Part shown: positions 22,926 to 31,573 of the stretch, one piece after another | Layout: each line of letters starts with the position of its first letter | How positions within the stretch are numbered: the stretch's first letter is position 1 | DNA from: Streptomyces beigongshangae | GTDB lineage: Bacteria > Actinomycetota > Actinomycetes > Streptomycetales > Streptomycetaceae | Assembly (NCBI RefSeq): GCF_019710745.1 | Contig: NZ_JAHKJW010000057.1 | Span: 1 to 49,152 of the forward strand | Direction: 5' to 3' | Length of the DNA: 49,152 nucleotides | The notes under the pieces: generated by a model | Database searches by the model: none | Told to the model about the DNA's origin: nothing | The model's input: the letters and a program-made list of their open reading frames with translations, nothing else | Program-made: the position numbers and the translations under genes

Positions 22926-24257
22926 TCAGACGTAACGGCGTGCGGGCGCGGGCCCCACCGCCACGGCGACCGCGTCGGCGACCGCCACCGCCTCGTCCGG
23001 CCCGAGCGTCGACACCGTGATCCGCAGACCGGGCGGCGCGCTCATCCGGAAGCGCGCCCCCGGCGCCACGGCCCAGCCGGAGTGCAGCAACCGCGCGACC
23101 GCCCCGGTCTCGTCCGGGACGGGCACCCACACGTTCATGCCGCTGCGCCCGTACGCCTCGACACCGCGCTCCGCGAGCGCGCCGATCAGCGCGTCCCGCC
23201 GCCGCCCGTACGCCGACGCCACGGCCCGGGTGTCCACGACGCCGCTCGACCACAGCTCCACCACGGCCCGTTGCAGCAGGCGGCTCACCCACCCTGGTCC
23301 CAGCCGCTGCCGCCCGCGGATCCGGTCCATGGTGACGGTGTCGCCGGTGAGGACCGCCAGTCGCAGATCGGGCCCGTACGCCTTGGCGACCGACCGCGTG
23401 AACGCCCAGTGCCGGGTCGTGCCGGCCAGCGGATGCAGGGGCAGGTCGACGATCCGGTGCCCGTGGTCGTCCTCGACGAGCAGGGTCTGCGGGTACTCCT
23501 CCAGCACGACGCGCAGGGCACGCGCGCGCGTGGCGCTCAGCGCGGCGCCGGTCGGGTTCTGCGCACGGTCGGTGACGATCAGGGCCCGCGCCCCGTCCGC
23601 CAGCGCGGCGCGTACGTCGTCGGGCAGCGGCCCCTGCGAGTCGACGCCGACAGGGACGGCCCGCAGCCCGAGGGCCGGAACGAGGTCGAGCACACTGTGC
23701 CAGCCGGGGTCCTCCACGGCGACGGCGTCCCCGGCCCGCAGATGGGCGGCCAGCACGCGCTCGATGCCGTCGAGCGACCCGGAGGCGACGACGACCGGCC
23801 CGTCCGGCACCCCGTCCGCGTCCAGGTCCGCGCGGGCGAGCCGCGCCAGGTCGGGATCCACGGCCGCCGCGCCGTAGAGCGTGGGGGCACGGTCCGAGAG
23901 CTCCGCGGCCGCCGCCAGCGCCCCGGCGAGCGGGGGCAGCAGGGCGGGGTCCGGATTGCCGTCGGAGAGGTCCCGCGCTCCGGGCGGTACGTCGGGGCGG
24001 GACAGTTCCCGCGCGGTCGTCACCGGCTTGGAGCGGACTCGGCTGCCGCGCCGGCCGGCCGTCTCGATGACCCCGCGTTCACGCAGTGTGCGGTACGCGG
24101 CCGCGACGGTGTTGGGGTTGACCTCCAGCCGGGCGGCCAGCTCCCGCATCGGCGGCAGCGGTTGTCCGGGCTCCAGCTTCCCCGCACCCACCGCGTGCTC
24201 CACGCTGCCCGCGATCTCGGCTGCGCGCTTCCCCTCGATCAGATACTCTCCTAGCAC
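22926..24257 (-). CDS. MocR-type regulator (GntR HTH fused to aminotransferase-like domain)
   Basis: 443 residues. N-terminal GntR winged HTH (about 10-75, with LPPMRELAARLEVNPNTVAAAYRTL as the recognition part), then a fold-type I aminotransferase domain with NPTGAALS and the PLP-lysine region SVAKAYGPDLRLA. MocR proteins sense PLP or a PLP adduct and control vitamin B6 or neighbouring metabolic genes. Here the divergent gene encodes a PPOX-fold protein, fitting that theme. The GTG start appears to lie at the transcription start (leaderless); an AGGAG inside codons 3-4 is too late to serve it. Confidence 0.92.
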   Translation of the reverse strand: MLGEYLIEGKRAAEIAGSVEHAVGAGKLEPGQPLPPMRELAARLEVNPNTVAAAYRTLRERGVIETAGRRGSRVRSKPVTTARELSRPDVPPGARDLSDGNPDPALLPPLAGALAAAAELSDRAPTLYGAAAVDPDLARLARADLDADGVPDGPVVVASGSLDGIERVLAAHLRAGDAVAVEDPGWHSVLDLVPALGLRAVPVGVDSQGPLPDDVRAALADGARALIVTDRAQNPTGAALSATRARALRVVLEEYPQTLLVEDDHGHRIVDLPLHPLAGTTRHWAFTRSVAKAYGPDLRLAVLTGDTVTMDRIRGRQRLGPGWVSRLLQRAVVELWSSGVVDTRAVASAYGRRRDALIGALAERGVEAYGRSGMNVWVPVPDETGAVARLLHSGWAVAPGARFRMSAPPGLRITVSTLGPDEAVAVADAVAVAVGPAPARRYV

Positions 24258-24294
24258 AAAACAAATTATGCACTAGTGCAATAGGTACCGCAAA
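24258..24294 (-). promoter_or_regulatory. mocR promoter with embedded palindrome, probably leaderless
   Basis: On the minus strand -35 TTGCGG (24293-24288) and -10 CATAAT (24270-24265) are 17 bp apart, and the GTG start at 24257 lies 7 bp after the -10. The perfect 12-bp palindrome TGCACTAGTGCA (24280-24269) fills the spacer and touches the -10. This layout predicts autorepression. Plus-strand transcription of the PPOX gene would begin nearby. Confidence 0.6.
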
Positions 24295-24378
24295 GCGAAC
24301 CCGGCGTACGTGAGCACACCCCGAGCACACCGAGCGGGCGCCGCAGCCCGTACGACACCACCGACCTGGAGAGCTCTG

Positions 24379-25056
24379 ATGACGGAGACGGCAGACCGGC
24401 ACCCCCGGACCTACACCCCGACCGACCGCACCGTTCCCACCCGGTCCAGGGAGCGGGCCGCGTACGACCGCGAGATGGTGCACTCGATACTCGACGAGGG
24501 GTACGTCTGCCACCTCGGCTTCGTCCGGGACGGGGCGCCGGTCGTCCTGCCCACGCTGTACGGGCGGGTCGGCGAGCGGCTCTACGTGCACGGCTCGACG
24601 GGTTCGCGTCCGCTGCGGATGGCGGGACAGGCCGACCCGGGGCTGCCGGTCTGCCTCACGGTCACCCACGTGGACGGACTGGTGCTGGCGCGCTCGGCGT
24701 TCCACCACTCGCTCAACTACCGCTCGGTGGTGGTGCACGGCGTGGCGCACCCGGTGACGGACCCGGAGGAGAAGCGCCGGGCCCTGGACGCGCTGGTCGA
24801 CCACGTGGTGCCCGGCCGCTCGCAGGACTCCCGGCCCGCCGACACCAAGGAGCTGGCCGCGACCGCCGTACTGCGCCTGGATCTCGCCGAGGTGTCCGCC
24901 AAGCTGCGCACCGGCGGCCCGAACGACGAGCCGGAGGACCTCGGCCTGCCCCACTGGACCGGGGTCGTACCCGTCCGTACGGTCCACGGGGCGCCCCTGC
25001 CCGCCGACGACCTGGCTCCGGGCATCGGGGTGCCGGACTACCTGACGACGCTCTGA
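24379..25056 (+). CDS. PPOX-fold flavin-nucleotide-binding protein (NimA-like)
   Basis: 225 residues. The conserved segment EGYVCHLGFVRDGAPVVLP is typical of the pyridoxamine 5'-phosphate oxidase-related, NimA/flavin-nucleotide-binding family. It is followed by LYVHGSTGSRPLRMAG and FHHSLNYRSVVVHGVA. These bind FMN or PLP-like ligands; catalytic role is not fixed by family membership. ATG at 24379 has GGAGAG upstream. Its divergent MocR neighbour suggests a link to vitamin B6 metabolism. Confidence 0.9.
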   Translation: MTETADRHPRTYTPTDRTVPTRSRERAAYDREMVHSILDEGYVCHLGFVRDGAPVVLPTLYGRVGERLYVHGSTGSRPLRMAGQADPGLPVCLTVTHVDGLVLARSAFHHSLNYRSVVVHGVAHPVTDPEEKRRALDALVDHVVPGRSQDSRPADTKELAATAVLRLDLAEVSAKLRTGGPNDEPEDLGLPHWTGVVPVRTVHGAPLPADDLAPGIGVPDYLTTL

Positions 25057-25063
25057 CACCGGG

Positions 25064-26056
25064 TCAGAGGGCGGACCCCCGCTCGGACAGCGCGCTCCCG
25101 GTGTCCGCCGTGCCACGCGCCACCGGCGCCTGCGGGGCTTTGGCGGGTGCGGACGTCTGCGCGATGAACGCACCGCACAGCACCACCGCACCGCCGATGA
25201 TCTGAGGCGCCGAGAGGTGCTCCCCGAGCAGCACCCAGGCGAGCACGGTCGCGATGACCGCCTCCAGGCACGCCACGACCCCGGCCACCTGGGGCGAGAG
25301 CCTGCGTACCGCGAGGACGCCGGTCGCATAGGCGGCGACGGTCGCGACCAGCACGATCCAGCCCAGCAGCAGCGCGGCCGCGACGGACGTCCCGTCCAGG
25401 TCCGCACCGCCCCCGAGGACCGACCAGTCCATGCCCCACGGCCGCGCCACGACCGTCAGGACGAGCGCGCCGACGAGCAGCCCGTACGCGATGACGCCGA
25501 GCGGGGCCGGTGCCGCCCCACCCGCGTCGCCGCCCTGGTCGGAGAGGACGAAGTAGCCGACCTGGCAGCACGCGGCGCCGAGCGCGAGCAGCAGCCCGAG
25601 GGCGTCGAAGCCCAGTCCCGCCCACACCTCGACGACACAGGCGAGGCCGCCGACGGCGAGGACGACACCGAGGGCGGCGGCGCGGGTGACGGGCCTGCGC
25701 TGCACGAACCGCACCCACCCGAGGACCAGCGCGGGCGCGAGGTACTCGACGAGCAGCGCGACGCCGACGGGTATCCGGGAGATCGAGGCGAAGTAGCATG
25801 CCTGGACACCGGCGACGGCCAGCAGCCCGAACCCGGCGAGCAGCAGCGGGCGCTCGCGCACGAGGCGCCGGTGGCGCACGGCCAGCGGCAGCATGACCAG
25901 AGCGGCGCCCGCGACGCGCAGCCACACCACGTGCAGGGGGTCCAGACCCGCCTCGATCAACGGCTTGGCGGCGACGCCCGATCCCCCGAAGGCGACCGCC
26001 GACCCGAGCGCGAGCCCCAGCCCGACGCCTCGCCCACGGTGGCCCTGACTGCTCAT
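25064..26056 (-). CDS. EamA-family exporter
   Basis: 330-residue, ten-helix DMT transporter. First repeat: LGLALGSAVAFGGSGVAAKPL and following helices; second repeat: LLLALGAACCQVGYFVLSDQG, ending EHLSAPQIIGGAVVLCGAF, a hallmark end of EamA domain 2. ATG at 26056 fits the family; the frame extends upstream through non-family sequence. Its stop lies 7 bp from the convergent PPOX gene. Substrate unknown. Confidence 0.88.
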   Translation of the reverse strand: MSSQGHRGRGVGLGLALGSAVAFGGSGVAAKPLIEAGLDPLHVVWLRVAGAALVMLPLAVRHRRLVRERPLLLAGFGLLAVAGVQACYFASISRIPVGVALLVEYLAPALVLGWVRFVQRRPVTRAAALGVVLAVGGLACVVEVWAGLGFDALGLLLALGAACCQVGYFVLSDQGGDAGGAAPAPLGVIAYGLLVGALVLTVVARPWGMDWSVLGGGADLDGTSVAAALLLGWIVLVATVAAYATGVLAVRRLSPQVAGVVACLEAVIATVLAWVLLGEHLSAPQIIGGAVVLCGAFIAQTSAPAKAPQAPVARGTADTGSALSERGSAL

Positions 26057-26228
26057 CGACGTATGCACCGCCACATGATGACAGGCAATGACATGAGCGT
26101 CATGTCGAATGACACCTGTCTCAGCGTCCGGACGGGCCGCTCCCGGCAACCGGCCGGCACCAGGCGGAGCCGACCGCGCCCGGCCGGCGGGCCAGCGGAA
26201 CCCCGGAGGGGGCCAGACCGTGGACGCC

Positions 26229-26816
26229 TCAGGCCTCCACCCCCCGCGCCGCCGCCTCCAGCCGCGCCACCAGTTCCTCCGCGTCCACCCCCGCCCGCCG
26301 CAGCACCTCCACGGCCCGCGAGTCCGGTGCGGCGGCGAGCGCGGCGAGCAGGTCGGTTCCGTGCGCGAGCCGCTCGCCCCGCCCCGCGGCGCGCTCGTAC
26401 GCGGCCGCCATGACCCGGGCGGCCACCGGTGAGCACCCGCCCCCGGTCACCGCCAGCCCGGCCGCGGAGCTCTCGACCGAGCTCTCGACGGAGCTCTCGA
26501 CCGAGCTCTCGACGGAGTTCTCGACGGAGCTCTGCCAGCGGAGCCCGTACCCGATGCTGCGCTGGACGAGATAGCCGAGCAGCCGGGCGACCTGCGGGCC
26601 GTCGGCGAGGGCCTCGCGCACCTCGGGGTCCGACTCCAGGAGCGTGTGCAGCAGATGAGCCGTGTCGATCTGCCGGTCCCCGTCCCGCAGCGCCCGTCTG
26701 CGCGCACCGGCGATCACCGCGGCCAGTTCCGCGCTCAGGCGGGCTTCGACGTCCGCTCCGGCCGGGCCGCGCCCGGCGGCCTGCTGCTGGGGAATACGGT
26801 GGTGCACGTTCCCCAC
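26229..26816 (-). CDS. Stand-alone Clp N-domain protein with internal SVES repeats
   Basis: 195 residues. It has two Clp-N-like helical motifs: LSAELAAVIAGARRRALRDG..IDTAHLLHTLL (about 28-61) and, after the repeat, VMAAAYERAAGRGERLAHGTDLLAALA. This is the two-repeat N-domain of ClpC/ClpB that binds adaptors and substrates. AAA+ modules are absent, so it cannot unfold proteins itself. Between the two halves lies a low-complexity stretch of SSVE/NSVE units encoded by a 12-bp tandem repeat. GTG at 26816 or 26807 can be the start. Such orphan N-domains may act as adaptors or competitors for Clp substrates; inference only. Confidence 0.85.
   Translation of the reverse strand: MGNVHHRIPQQQAAGRGPAGADVEARLSAELAAVIAGARRRALRDGDRQIDTAHLLHTLLESDPEVREALADGPQVARLLGYLVQRSIGYGLRWQSSVENSVESSVESSVESSVESSAAGLAVTGGGCSPVAARVMAAAYERAAGRGERLAHGTDLLAALAAAPDSRAVEVLRRAGVDAEELVARLEAAARGVEA
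26467..26534. repeat. 12-bp in-frame minisatellite in the Clp-N gene
   Basis: Five full copies of gagctctcgac(c/g) plus a partial sixth. The unit is a multiple of three, so gain or loss changes the protein by SSVE blocks without a frameshift. One copy carries gagttc. Confidence 0.9.
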
Positions 26817-27014
26817 CCCATCAGCCGGCCCCGTATCCGGTCATCCGCGCGGAGGAGCATTCCCGCGTCCGACACAAGGTGTGCGCCGGCGCCGGGCCCC
26901 TCCTCCTCACGGATGACATCACGCCGTTCGTCCCTCGATTTTCCCCTCCGCCGCGCGCGCCGCCTTGCTGAACGGAAGCCACCGCCCCTCCCGACCGCGC
27001 TTCTTGACGCGCCG

Positions 27015-27671
27015 TCAGTCCTCGTCGGCGAGGATCAGGTACAGCTTCTTGCGCGTCTCGTGGACGAGGGACAGCGCCTTCTCGCGCTGCTCCTTGCTGC
27101 CGGTCTTCCAGACCTGCCCGAACGCCTCCATCAGGCCGAAGCCGGCCTGCCGGACGTCGCTCAGCGCCTCCCAGTCGACCCCGCGGCCCGCATCCTCCCA
27201 GGGCGCCTCCGGACCCTCGGCGGCGGCGGCACGCCCCGCTTCGGCCAGCGAGAACAGCTTCTTGCCGCTCTCGGTCGCACTGCTGATCAGACCTTCGTCC
27301 TCCAGCAGCTGAAGGGTGGGGTACACCGAGCCGGGGCTGGGCCTCCACGCCCCGCCGCTGCGCTCGGCGATCTCCTGGATCATCTCGTAGCCGTGCATGG
27401 GCCGGTCCTTGAGCAGCGCCAGGATCGACGCGCGCACGTCACCGCGCCGCGCCCTGCCGCGCGGTCCGCCCCGGCCGCCGCGCCCACCCCAGGGCCCCGG
27501 GCCGAAGCCGGGACCGCCGAAACCGGGCCCGAAGGGGCCGAAAGCCGCCCGCAGTCCCTCGAAGCCGCCCCTGTCGGAGCCGCCGGGTCCGCCCCGGCCG
27601 CGGCCACGCCCACGGCCGTGTCCGTGGCCGGGCCCGAAGCCCGGTCCGTATTCCTCTCCATGGGAACGCAT
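27015..27671 (-). CDS. PadR-family transcriptional regulator with Gly/Arg-rich N-terminus
   Basis: 218 residues. The first ~75 are extremely Gly/Arg/His/Phe/Pro rich (GPGFGPGHGHGRGRGRGR), a disordered tail. The PadR winged helix follows: RRGDVRASILALLKDRPMHG YEMIQEI... with PSPGSVYPTLQLLEDEGLI, then a C-terminal helical dimerisation region. ATG at 27671 has GGAG 8 nt upstream; GTG at 27680 overlaps that site. A perfect dyad lies in its promoter region, suggesting autoregulation. The ligand is unknown. Confidence 0.93.
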   Translation of the reverse strand: MRSHGEEYGPGFGPGHGHGRGRGRGRGGPGGSDRGGFEGLRAAFGPFGPGFGGPGFGPGPWGGRGGRGGPRGRARRGDVRASILALLKDRPMHGYEMIQEIAERSGGAWRPSPGSVYPTLQLLEDEGLISSATESGKKLFSLAEAGRAAAAEGPEAPWEDAGRGVDWEALSDVRQAGFGLMEAFGQVWKTGSKEQREKALSLVHETRKKLYLILADED

Positions 27672-27714
27672 CGCCCTCACTCCATTCCAGCGTTGATCAA
27701 TCGCGATGCTTCAA

Positions 27715-27724
27715 CGATATATCG
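27715..27724. promoter_or_regulatory. Candidate PadR operator CGATATATCG
   Basis: Perfect 10-bp palindrome 43 bp upstream of the padR ATG, AT-rich in a GC-rich setting and overlapping a plausible -10 (TATATC). PadR proteins often bind such ATAT-containing dyads in their own promoter. Confidence 0.55.
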
Positions 27725-27904
27725 GAACAGTTCGTTCGACAAGGGTTGGCGACACATCCGGCACCCGCTCCCCTCGTCCGCGGCCACTCCCTTCATCCGG
27801 CGACCGCCCGTCCGCACCGGGTGACCGTCCCCCGCATCCGGCGACCGCCCCTTTCGGGGCCACCGATCCCGGATTGGCCTTGGTCCGGGCCGCCGAGCGG
27901 CGCC

Positions 27905-27910
27905 TACCGT
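27905..27910 (+). promoter_or_regulatory. -10 element of a leaderless phzF-like transcript
   Basis: TACCGT ends 6 bp before the ATG at 27917 and no ribosome site precedes that ATG. TA-N3-T followed by about 6-7 bp and the start codon is the common leaderless arrangement in Streptomyces. Confidence 0.5.
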
Positions 27911-27916
27911 CGCCTC

Positions 27917-28735
27917 ATGCGGATTCGTATCGTCGACGCCTTCACCGACCGCCCCTTCGCCGGCAACCCGGCCGGGGTCCTTCTCCTCGACGGGGCGGAG
28001 TCCTTCCCGGACGACGCCTGGCTGCAGAACGTGGCCCTGGAGGTCAACCACGCCGAGACGGCGTTCGCCCACCCCCTTCCGGAGGGCGGCGGGGCCGACT
28101 GGGCACTGCGCTGGTTCACCCCCGCCACCGAGGTCGCGCTGTGCGGCCACGCGACCCTCGCCACCGCGCACGTGCTGGCCACCACGGGAGCCGCCCGGGG
28201 TCCCGTGCGGTTCGCGACGAGGAGCGGCGTGCTCGTCGCGACCGCGCTCGACGACGGTTCCGTCACGCTCGACTTCCCGACCGCCCCGCTCACGGCGGTC
28301 GGGATCCCGCCGGGCGTCGCGAAGGCCCTGGGCGCCGAGCCGCTCACGACGCACGACACCGGCCCGGGCCTCGGCGACCTGCTCGTCGAACTCGCCGACG
28401 AGGAGACGGTCCTGGGCCTGGCCCCCGACCTGGCCTCCCTGGGCCGCCACTCCGAGCGCGGCATCATCGCGACGGCCCGCGCCGAGGACCCCGCCCGGGG
28501 GTACGACTTCGTCTCCCGCTGCTTCTTCCCGAACGTCGGCATCGACGAGGACCCGGTCACCGGCAGCGCCCACACGGCCCTCGCCCCGTTCTGGTCCGGG
28601 CGCCTCGGCCGTACCGGACTCACGGGGCTCCAGGCCTCGCCCCGCTCCGGACGGGTCCGTACGGAGCTCCGCGGCGACCGCACCCTGCTCACCGGCCGCG
28701 CGGTCACCGTGATCGAGGGCGACCTGCTCGCGTGA
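27917..28735 (+). CDS. PhzF-family isomerase/epimerase-like protein
   Basis: 272 residues with the diaminopimelate-epimerase-like double fold. Start MRIRIVDAFTDRPFAGNPA and the motif NHAETAF carry the catalytic Glu of PhzF; the second half has FFPNVGIDEDPVTGSAHTAL, the signature of this family. PhzF itself isomerises a phenazine precursor, but most genomic homologs have unknown substrates and no phenazine genes are nearby. The frame extends 57 codons upstream through sequence without family similarity, so ATG 27917 is used. Confidence 0.93.
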   Translation: MRIRIVDAFTDRPFAGNPAGVLLLDGAESFPDDAWLQNVALEVNHAETAFAHPLPEGGGADWALRWFTPATEVALCGHATLATAHVLATTGAARGPVRFATRSGVLVATALDDGSVTLDFPTAPLTAVGIPPGVAKALGAEPLTTHDTGPGLGDLLVELADEETVLGLAPDLASLGRHSERGIIATARAEDPARGYDFVSRCFFPNVGIDEDPVTGSAHTALAPFWSGRLGRTGLTGLQASPRSGRVRTELRGDRTLLTGRAVTVIEGDLLA

Positions 28736-28780
28736 ACACCCCGCTCGGGTGAACGCCGTGCGTGAACGCCGTGCGGTGTC

Positions 28781-29581
28781 TCACGCGGTGGGCAGCCACC
28801 CCACCTTCCCCGCCAGCAGCGCGTATCCCACGAACGCGCCGATGTCCAGGAGCGAGTGGGCGACCACCAGCGGTCCGATCCGGCCCCAGCGGCGGTACAG
28901 CCAGACGAAGACCACACCCATGACCATGTTGCCGACGAATCCGCCGATGCCCTGGTACAGATGGTAGGAACCGCGCAGCACCGAGCTCGCCACCAGGGCG
29001 GTGACCGGCGTCCAGCCCAGCTGGTCCAGGCGGCGCAGCAGGTAACCGACGACGATGACCTCCTCCAGGATCGAGTTCTGGAGCGCGGAGAGGATCAGCA
29101 CCGGGTACTTCCACCACACCTCGGGCAGCGCCTCGGGCACCACGGTGAGGTTGAACCCGAACCCGCGGGCCGCCAGGTAGAAGGCGATGCCGGAGCTGCC
29201 GATGACCGCGGCGATCCCGGCGCCGCGGACGAGATCGGACCAGGGGCGCGTGCGGTCGAAGCCGAGCGTGCGCAGCCCCGCGCCCTCACGGAGCAGGAAG
29301 TGCGCCACCAGGGCGACCGGCACCAGCGCGGACGCGATGCCGAACAGCTGCCATGCCAGGTCCAGCCAGGGACGGCCGGGGGCGGCCGAGGCGTTGAGCG
29401 TGGCCGCCTGGTCCTTCAGTCCTCCCGGTCTGGTCACCGAACCGACGAAGCTGATCAGTGCGGAGACCCCGCTCGCCCCGAGCGAGACGCCCAGGACGAG
29501 CAGTGTCTCGTCGCGGAGAATCCGTCGTCCGGGCCGCTCCCCGGGAAAGGAATCCGCTGTCGGCGCCTGCCCCACCTGCAC
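28781..29581 (-). CDS. CPBP-family intramembrane metalloprotease (CAAX/Abi-like)
   Basis: 266 residues with about eight hydrophobic helices. The Abi/CPBP motifs are present: NSILEEVIVVGYLLRRL (EExxxR-like motif 1), a His motif in GSYHLYQGIGG, and VVAHSLLD near the end. These residues coordinate the metal in Rce1-type proteases. GTG at 29581 has GGAGG upstream. Substrates of bacterial members are mostly unknown; some confer bacteriocin self-immunity. Confidence 0.92.
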   Translation of the reverse strand: MQVGQAPTADSFPGERPGRRILRDETLLVLGVSLGASGVSALISFVGSVTRPGGLKDQAATLNASAAPGRPWLDLAWQLFGIASALVPVALVAHFLLREGAGLRTLGFDRTRPWSDLVRGAGIAAVIGSSGIAFYLAARGFGFNLTVVPEALPEVWWKYPVLILSALQNSILEEVIVVGYLLRRLDQLGWTPVTALVASSVLRGSYHLYQGIGGFVGNMVMGVVFVWLYRRWGRIGPLVVAHSLLDIGAFVGYALLAGKVGWLPTA

Positions 29582-29748
29582 TCCTGCCTCCAGTTGTGTA
29601 ATCCCGCCTCATCCCCGTCCCCGCCCCGCTAGGGTCTCGAAAGAAGTTACGAAGATCGTGCGCGACGGGCCCCGGCGCCCTGTCGTCCGGCCGTGCCGCG
29701 ACTTCAGCGGTTCAGCGGCGGGCTCGATCAGGGAGGGGCACCACCGGC

Positions 29749-31518
29749 ATGGGACGTCACAGCTTGCCCGACGGGCCGCGCGGGCGCGGCACCGGCCCCC
29801 GGTCACGCACCCGGCGCCGCGACGCGGTGCTCGCGACGGCCCTCGTGCTCGGGGTCGCCGCCGGCACCGTGGCCGCCGTCGACGGGAGCGTGTTCTCCTT
29901 CGGCTCCTCCTGCTGGGACAGCGCCGTACGGCTGAGGATCGTCGCCGCCCCCGGTGTCGCACCCGCGCTCCAGGACGCGGCCGACCACGCCCGGGAGCAC
30001 GACGTGACGTCCGACGGCAGCTGCCTCGACGTCCGCGTGACCGCCCGGGACACCTACGAGGTCGCGGACGCCCTGCGGTCGAGGCGCAAGAGCGCGACCG
30101 ACTTCGAGGTCTGGGTACCGGACTCGGGCGTGTGGGTGGACCGGGTGCTGGCGGACAGCCAGTCGGTTCCGGTGACACCGGCGGGCAACGTCGCCCTGTC
30201 ACCCGTCGGCGTCGCCATGATCCCGTCGGCCGCGAAGTCCCTCGGCTGGCCCCGGAAGGCGTACTCCTGGACCGAGCTGGCGAATGCCACCATGGCCGAC
30301 GAGCGGCTGAGGCTCGGCGCGGGCGACCCTTCGCGCAGCGCCACGGGCCTGCTCGCCCTGGCCCAGCTGTCCCGGACCGCGGGCGGGTCGAAGGACGGCG
30401 AGATCCTCGCGGCGGCTGCCGCGAAGGCCCTCTCGCAGCGCACCTCCGACAGCGACGACCAGGTCCTGGACACACTGCCGCGCGACCTGTCCGGCACCGA
30501 ACAGGGCAACCCGAAGCGCAACCAGGCGCTGGTCCTCTCCGAGCAGGCGGCGTTCGCGTACAACGCGTCGGCGGACAGCGGCGACGACCTCGACCTCTTC
30601 TACCCGAAGGACGGCGCACCCCGGCTCGACCATCCGTTCGCGCTGGTCGACGAGCCCACGCTGACCACGGACGAGAGCCGCGCGGCGCTGCGGTTCATGA
30701 CCCTCCTCGGCGAGCCCGGCGGACGCCGGATCATGGAGGAGCACGGGTTCCGTACGGACGAGGACGACGTCCCGGCCGGGCTGGTGTCCGCGGCCGGCGG
30801 CCGTGCCCCGCAACCGTACGGGGAAGTGCCGGAGAGGCCCGCCACGGACAAGGAGGTCGAGGAGGCCCTCGGCATGTGGACGATCACGGTGCAGAGCGCC
30901 CGCCTCACCACCGTCGTCGACGTCTCCTCGTCCATGTCGGACCCGGTGCCGGGTACCGGCGAGTCCCGGATGGACGTGACCAGGGCGGCGCTGCTGCAGG
31001 CCCTGGCCACCTTCACGCCGGAGGACGAGATCGGGCTGTGGGAGTTCTCCACGAAACTCGACGGCGAGCGCGACCACCGCGTCCTGGTGCCGACCGGCCG
31101 GCTCGGCGACCAGGTGGGCGGCAGCACCCGGCGGGACCGGCTGTCGGCGGCCTTCGGGGACCTCGAACCGGTCCGCGACGGCGCGACCGGCCTGTACGAC
31201 ACCACCCTGGCCGCGTACAAGGCGGCGACGGCCTCCTACGCCAAGGGCAAGTTCAACGCGCTGGTGCTGCTCACCGACGGCGTGAACCAGGATCCCGGGT
31301 CCGTCTCGCGCTCCCGGCTGATCGCCGAACTGCGCAGGCTCACCGACCCGGAGCGCCCCGTACCGCTGATCGCCATCGCCGTGGGGCCGGAGGCCGACCG
31401 CGGCGAGCTGAGCGAGATCGCCGAGGCGACCGGCGGGTCGGGACACCTGGTCACCGATCCGTCCCAGATCCACTCGGTGATCCTGAAGGCCGTCGTGAAG
31501 GCGGGCGACAAGCGCTGA
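29749..31518 (+). CDS. Exported solute-binding/VWA-domain protein
   Basis: 589 residues. Basic N-terminus, then a membrane segment LATALVLGVAAGTVAAV (about 28-44): exported and probably anchored. The first half is an extracellular solute-binding domain (type II): LRIVAAPGVAPALQDAA, FEVWVPDSGVWVDRV, WPRKAYSWTELANATM. The second half (about 385-585) is a von Willebrand A domain with MIDAS motif DVSSSM (DxSxS), and LVLLTDGVNQD. Streptomyces carry several 'substrate-binding and VWA' proteins; the combination suggests metal-dependent adhesion at the surface. No transporter genes adjoin. Confidence 0.9.
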   Translation: MGRHSLPDGPRGRGTGPRSRTRRRDAVLATALVLGVAAGTVAAVDGSVFSFGSSCWDSAVRLRIVAAPGVAPALQDAADHAREHDVTSDGSCLDVRVTARDTYEVADALRSRRKSATDFEVWVPDSGVWVDRVLADSQSVPVTPAGNVALSPVGVAMIPSAAKSLGWPRKAYSWTELANATMADERLRLGAGDPSRSATGLLALAQLSRTAGGSKDGEILAAAAAKALSQRTSDSDDQVLDTLPRDLSGTEQGNPKRNQALVLSEQAAFAYNASADSGDDLDLFYPKDGAPRLDHPFALVDEPTLTTDESRAALRFMTLLGEPGGRRIMEEHGFRTDEDDVPAGLVSAAGGRAPQPYGEVPERPATDKEVEEALGMWTITVQSARLTTVVDVSSSMSDPVPGTGESRMDVTRAALLQALATFTPEDEIGLWEFSTKLDGERDHRVLVPTGRLGDQVGGSTRRDRLSAAFGDLEPVRDGATGLYDTTLAAYKAATASYAKGKFNALVLLTDGVNQDPGSVSRSRLIAELRRLTDPERPVPLIAIAVGPEADRGELSEIAEATGGSGHLVTDPSQIHSVILKAVVKAGDKR

Positions 31519-31573
31519 CCTCCCGCCCCACCGGCCCCCGTCACCTCGCCCGCCCCGGGCACCTCATCTCATC

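Noticed and set aside
27917..28735. Phenazine biosynthesis from the PhzF-like gene
   Set aside because: No other phz genes are nearby, and PhzF-fold proteins are common outside phenazine pathways.
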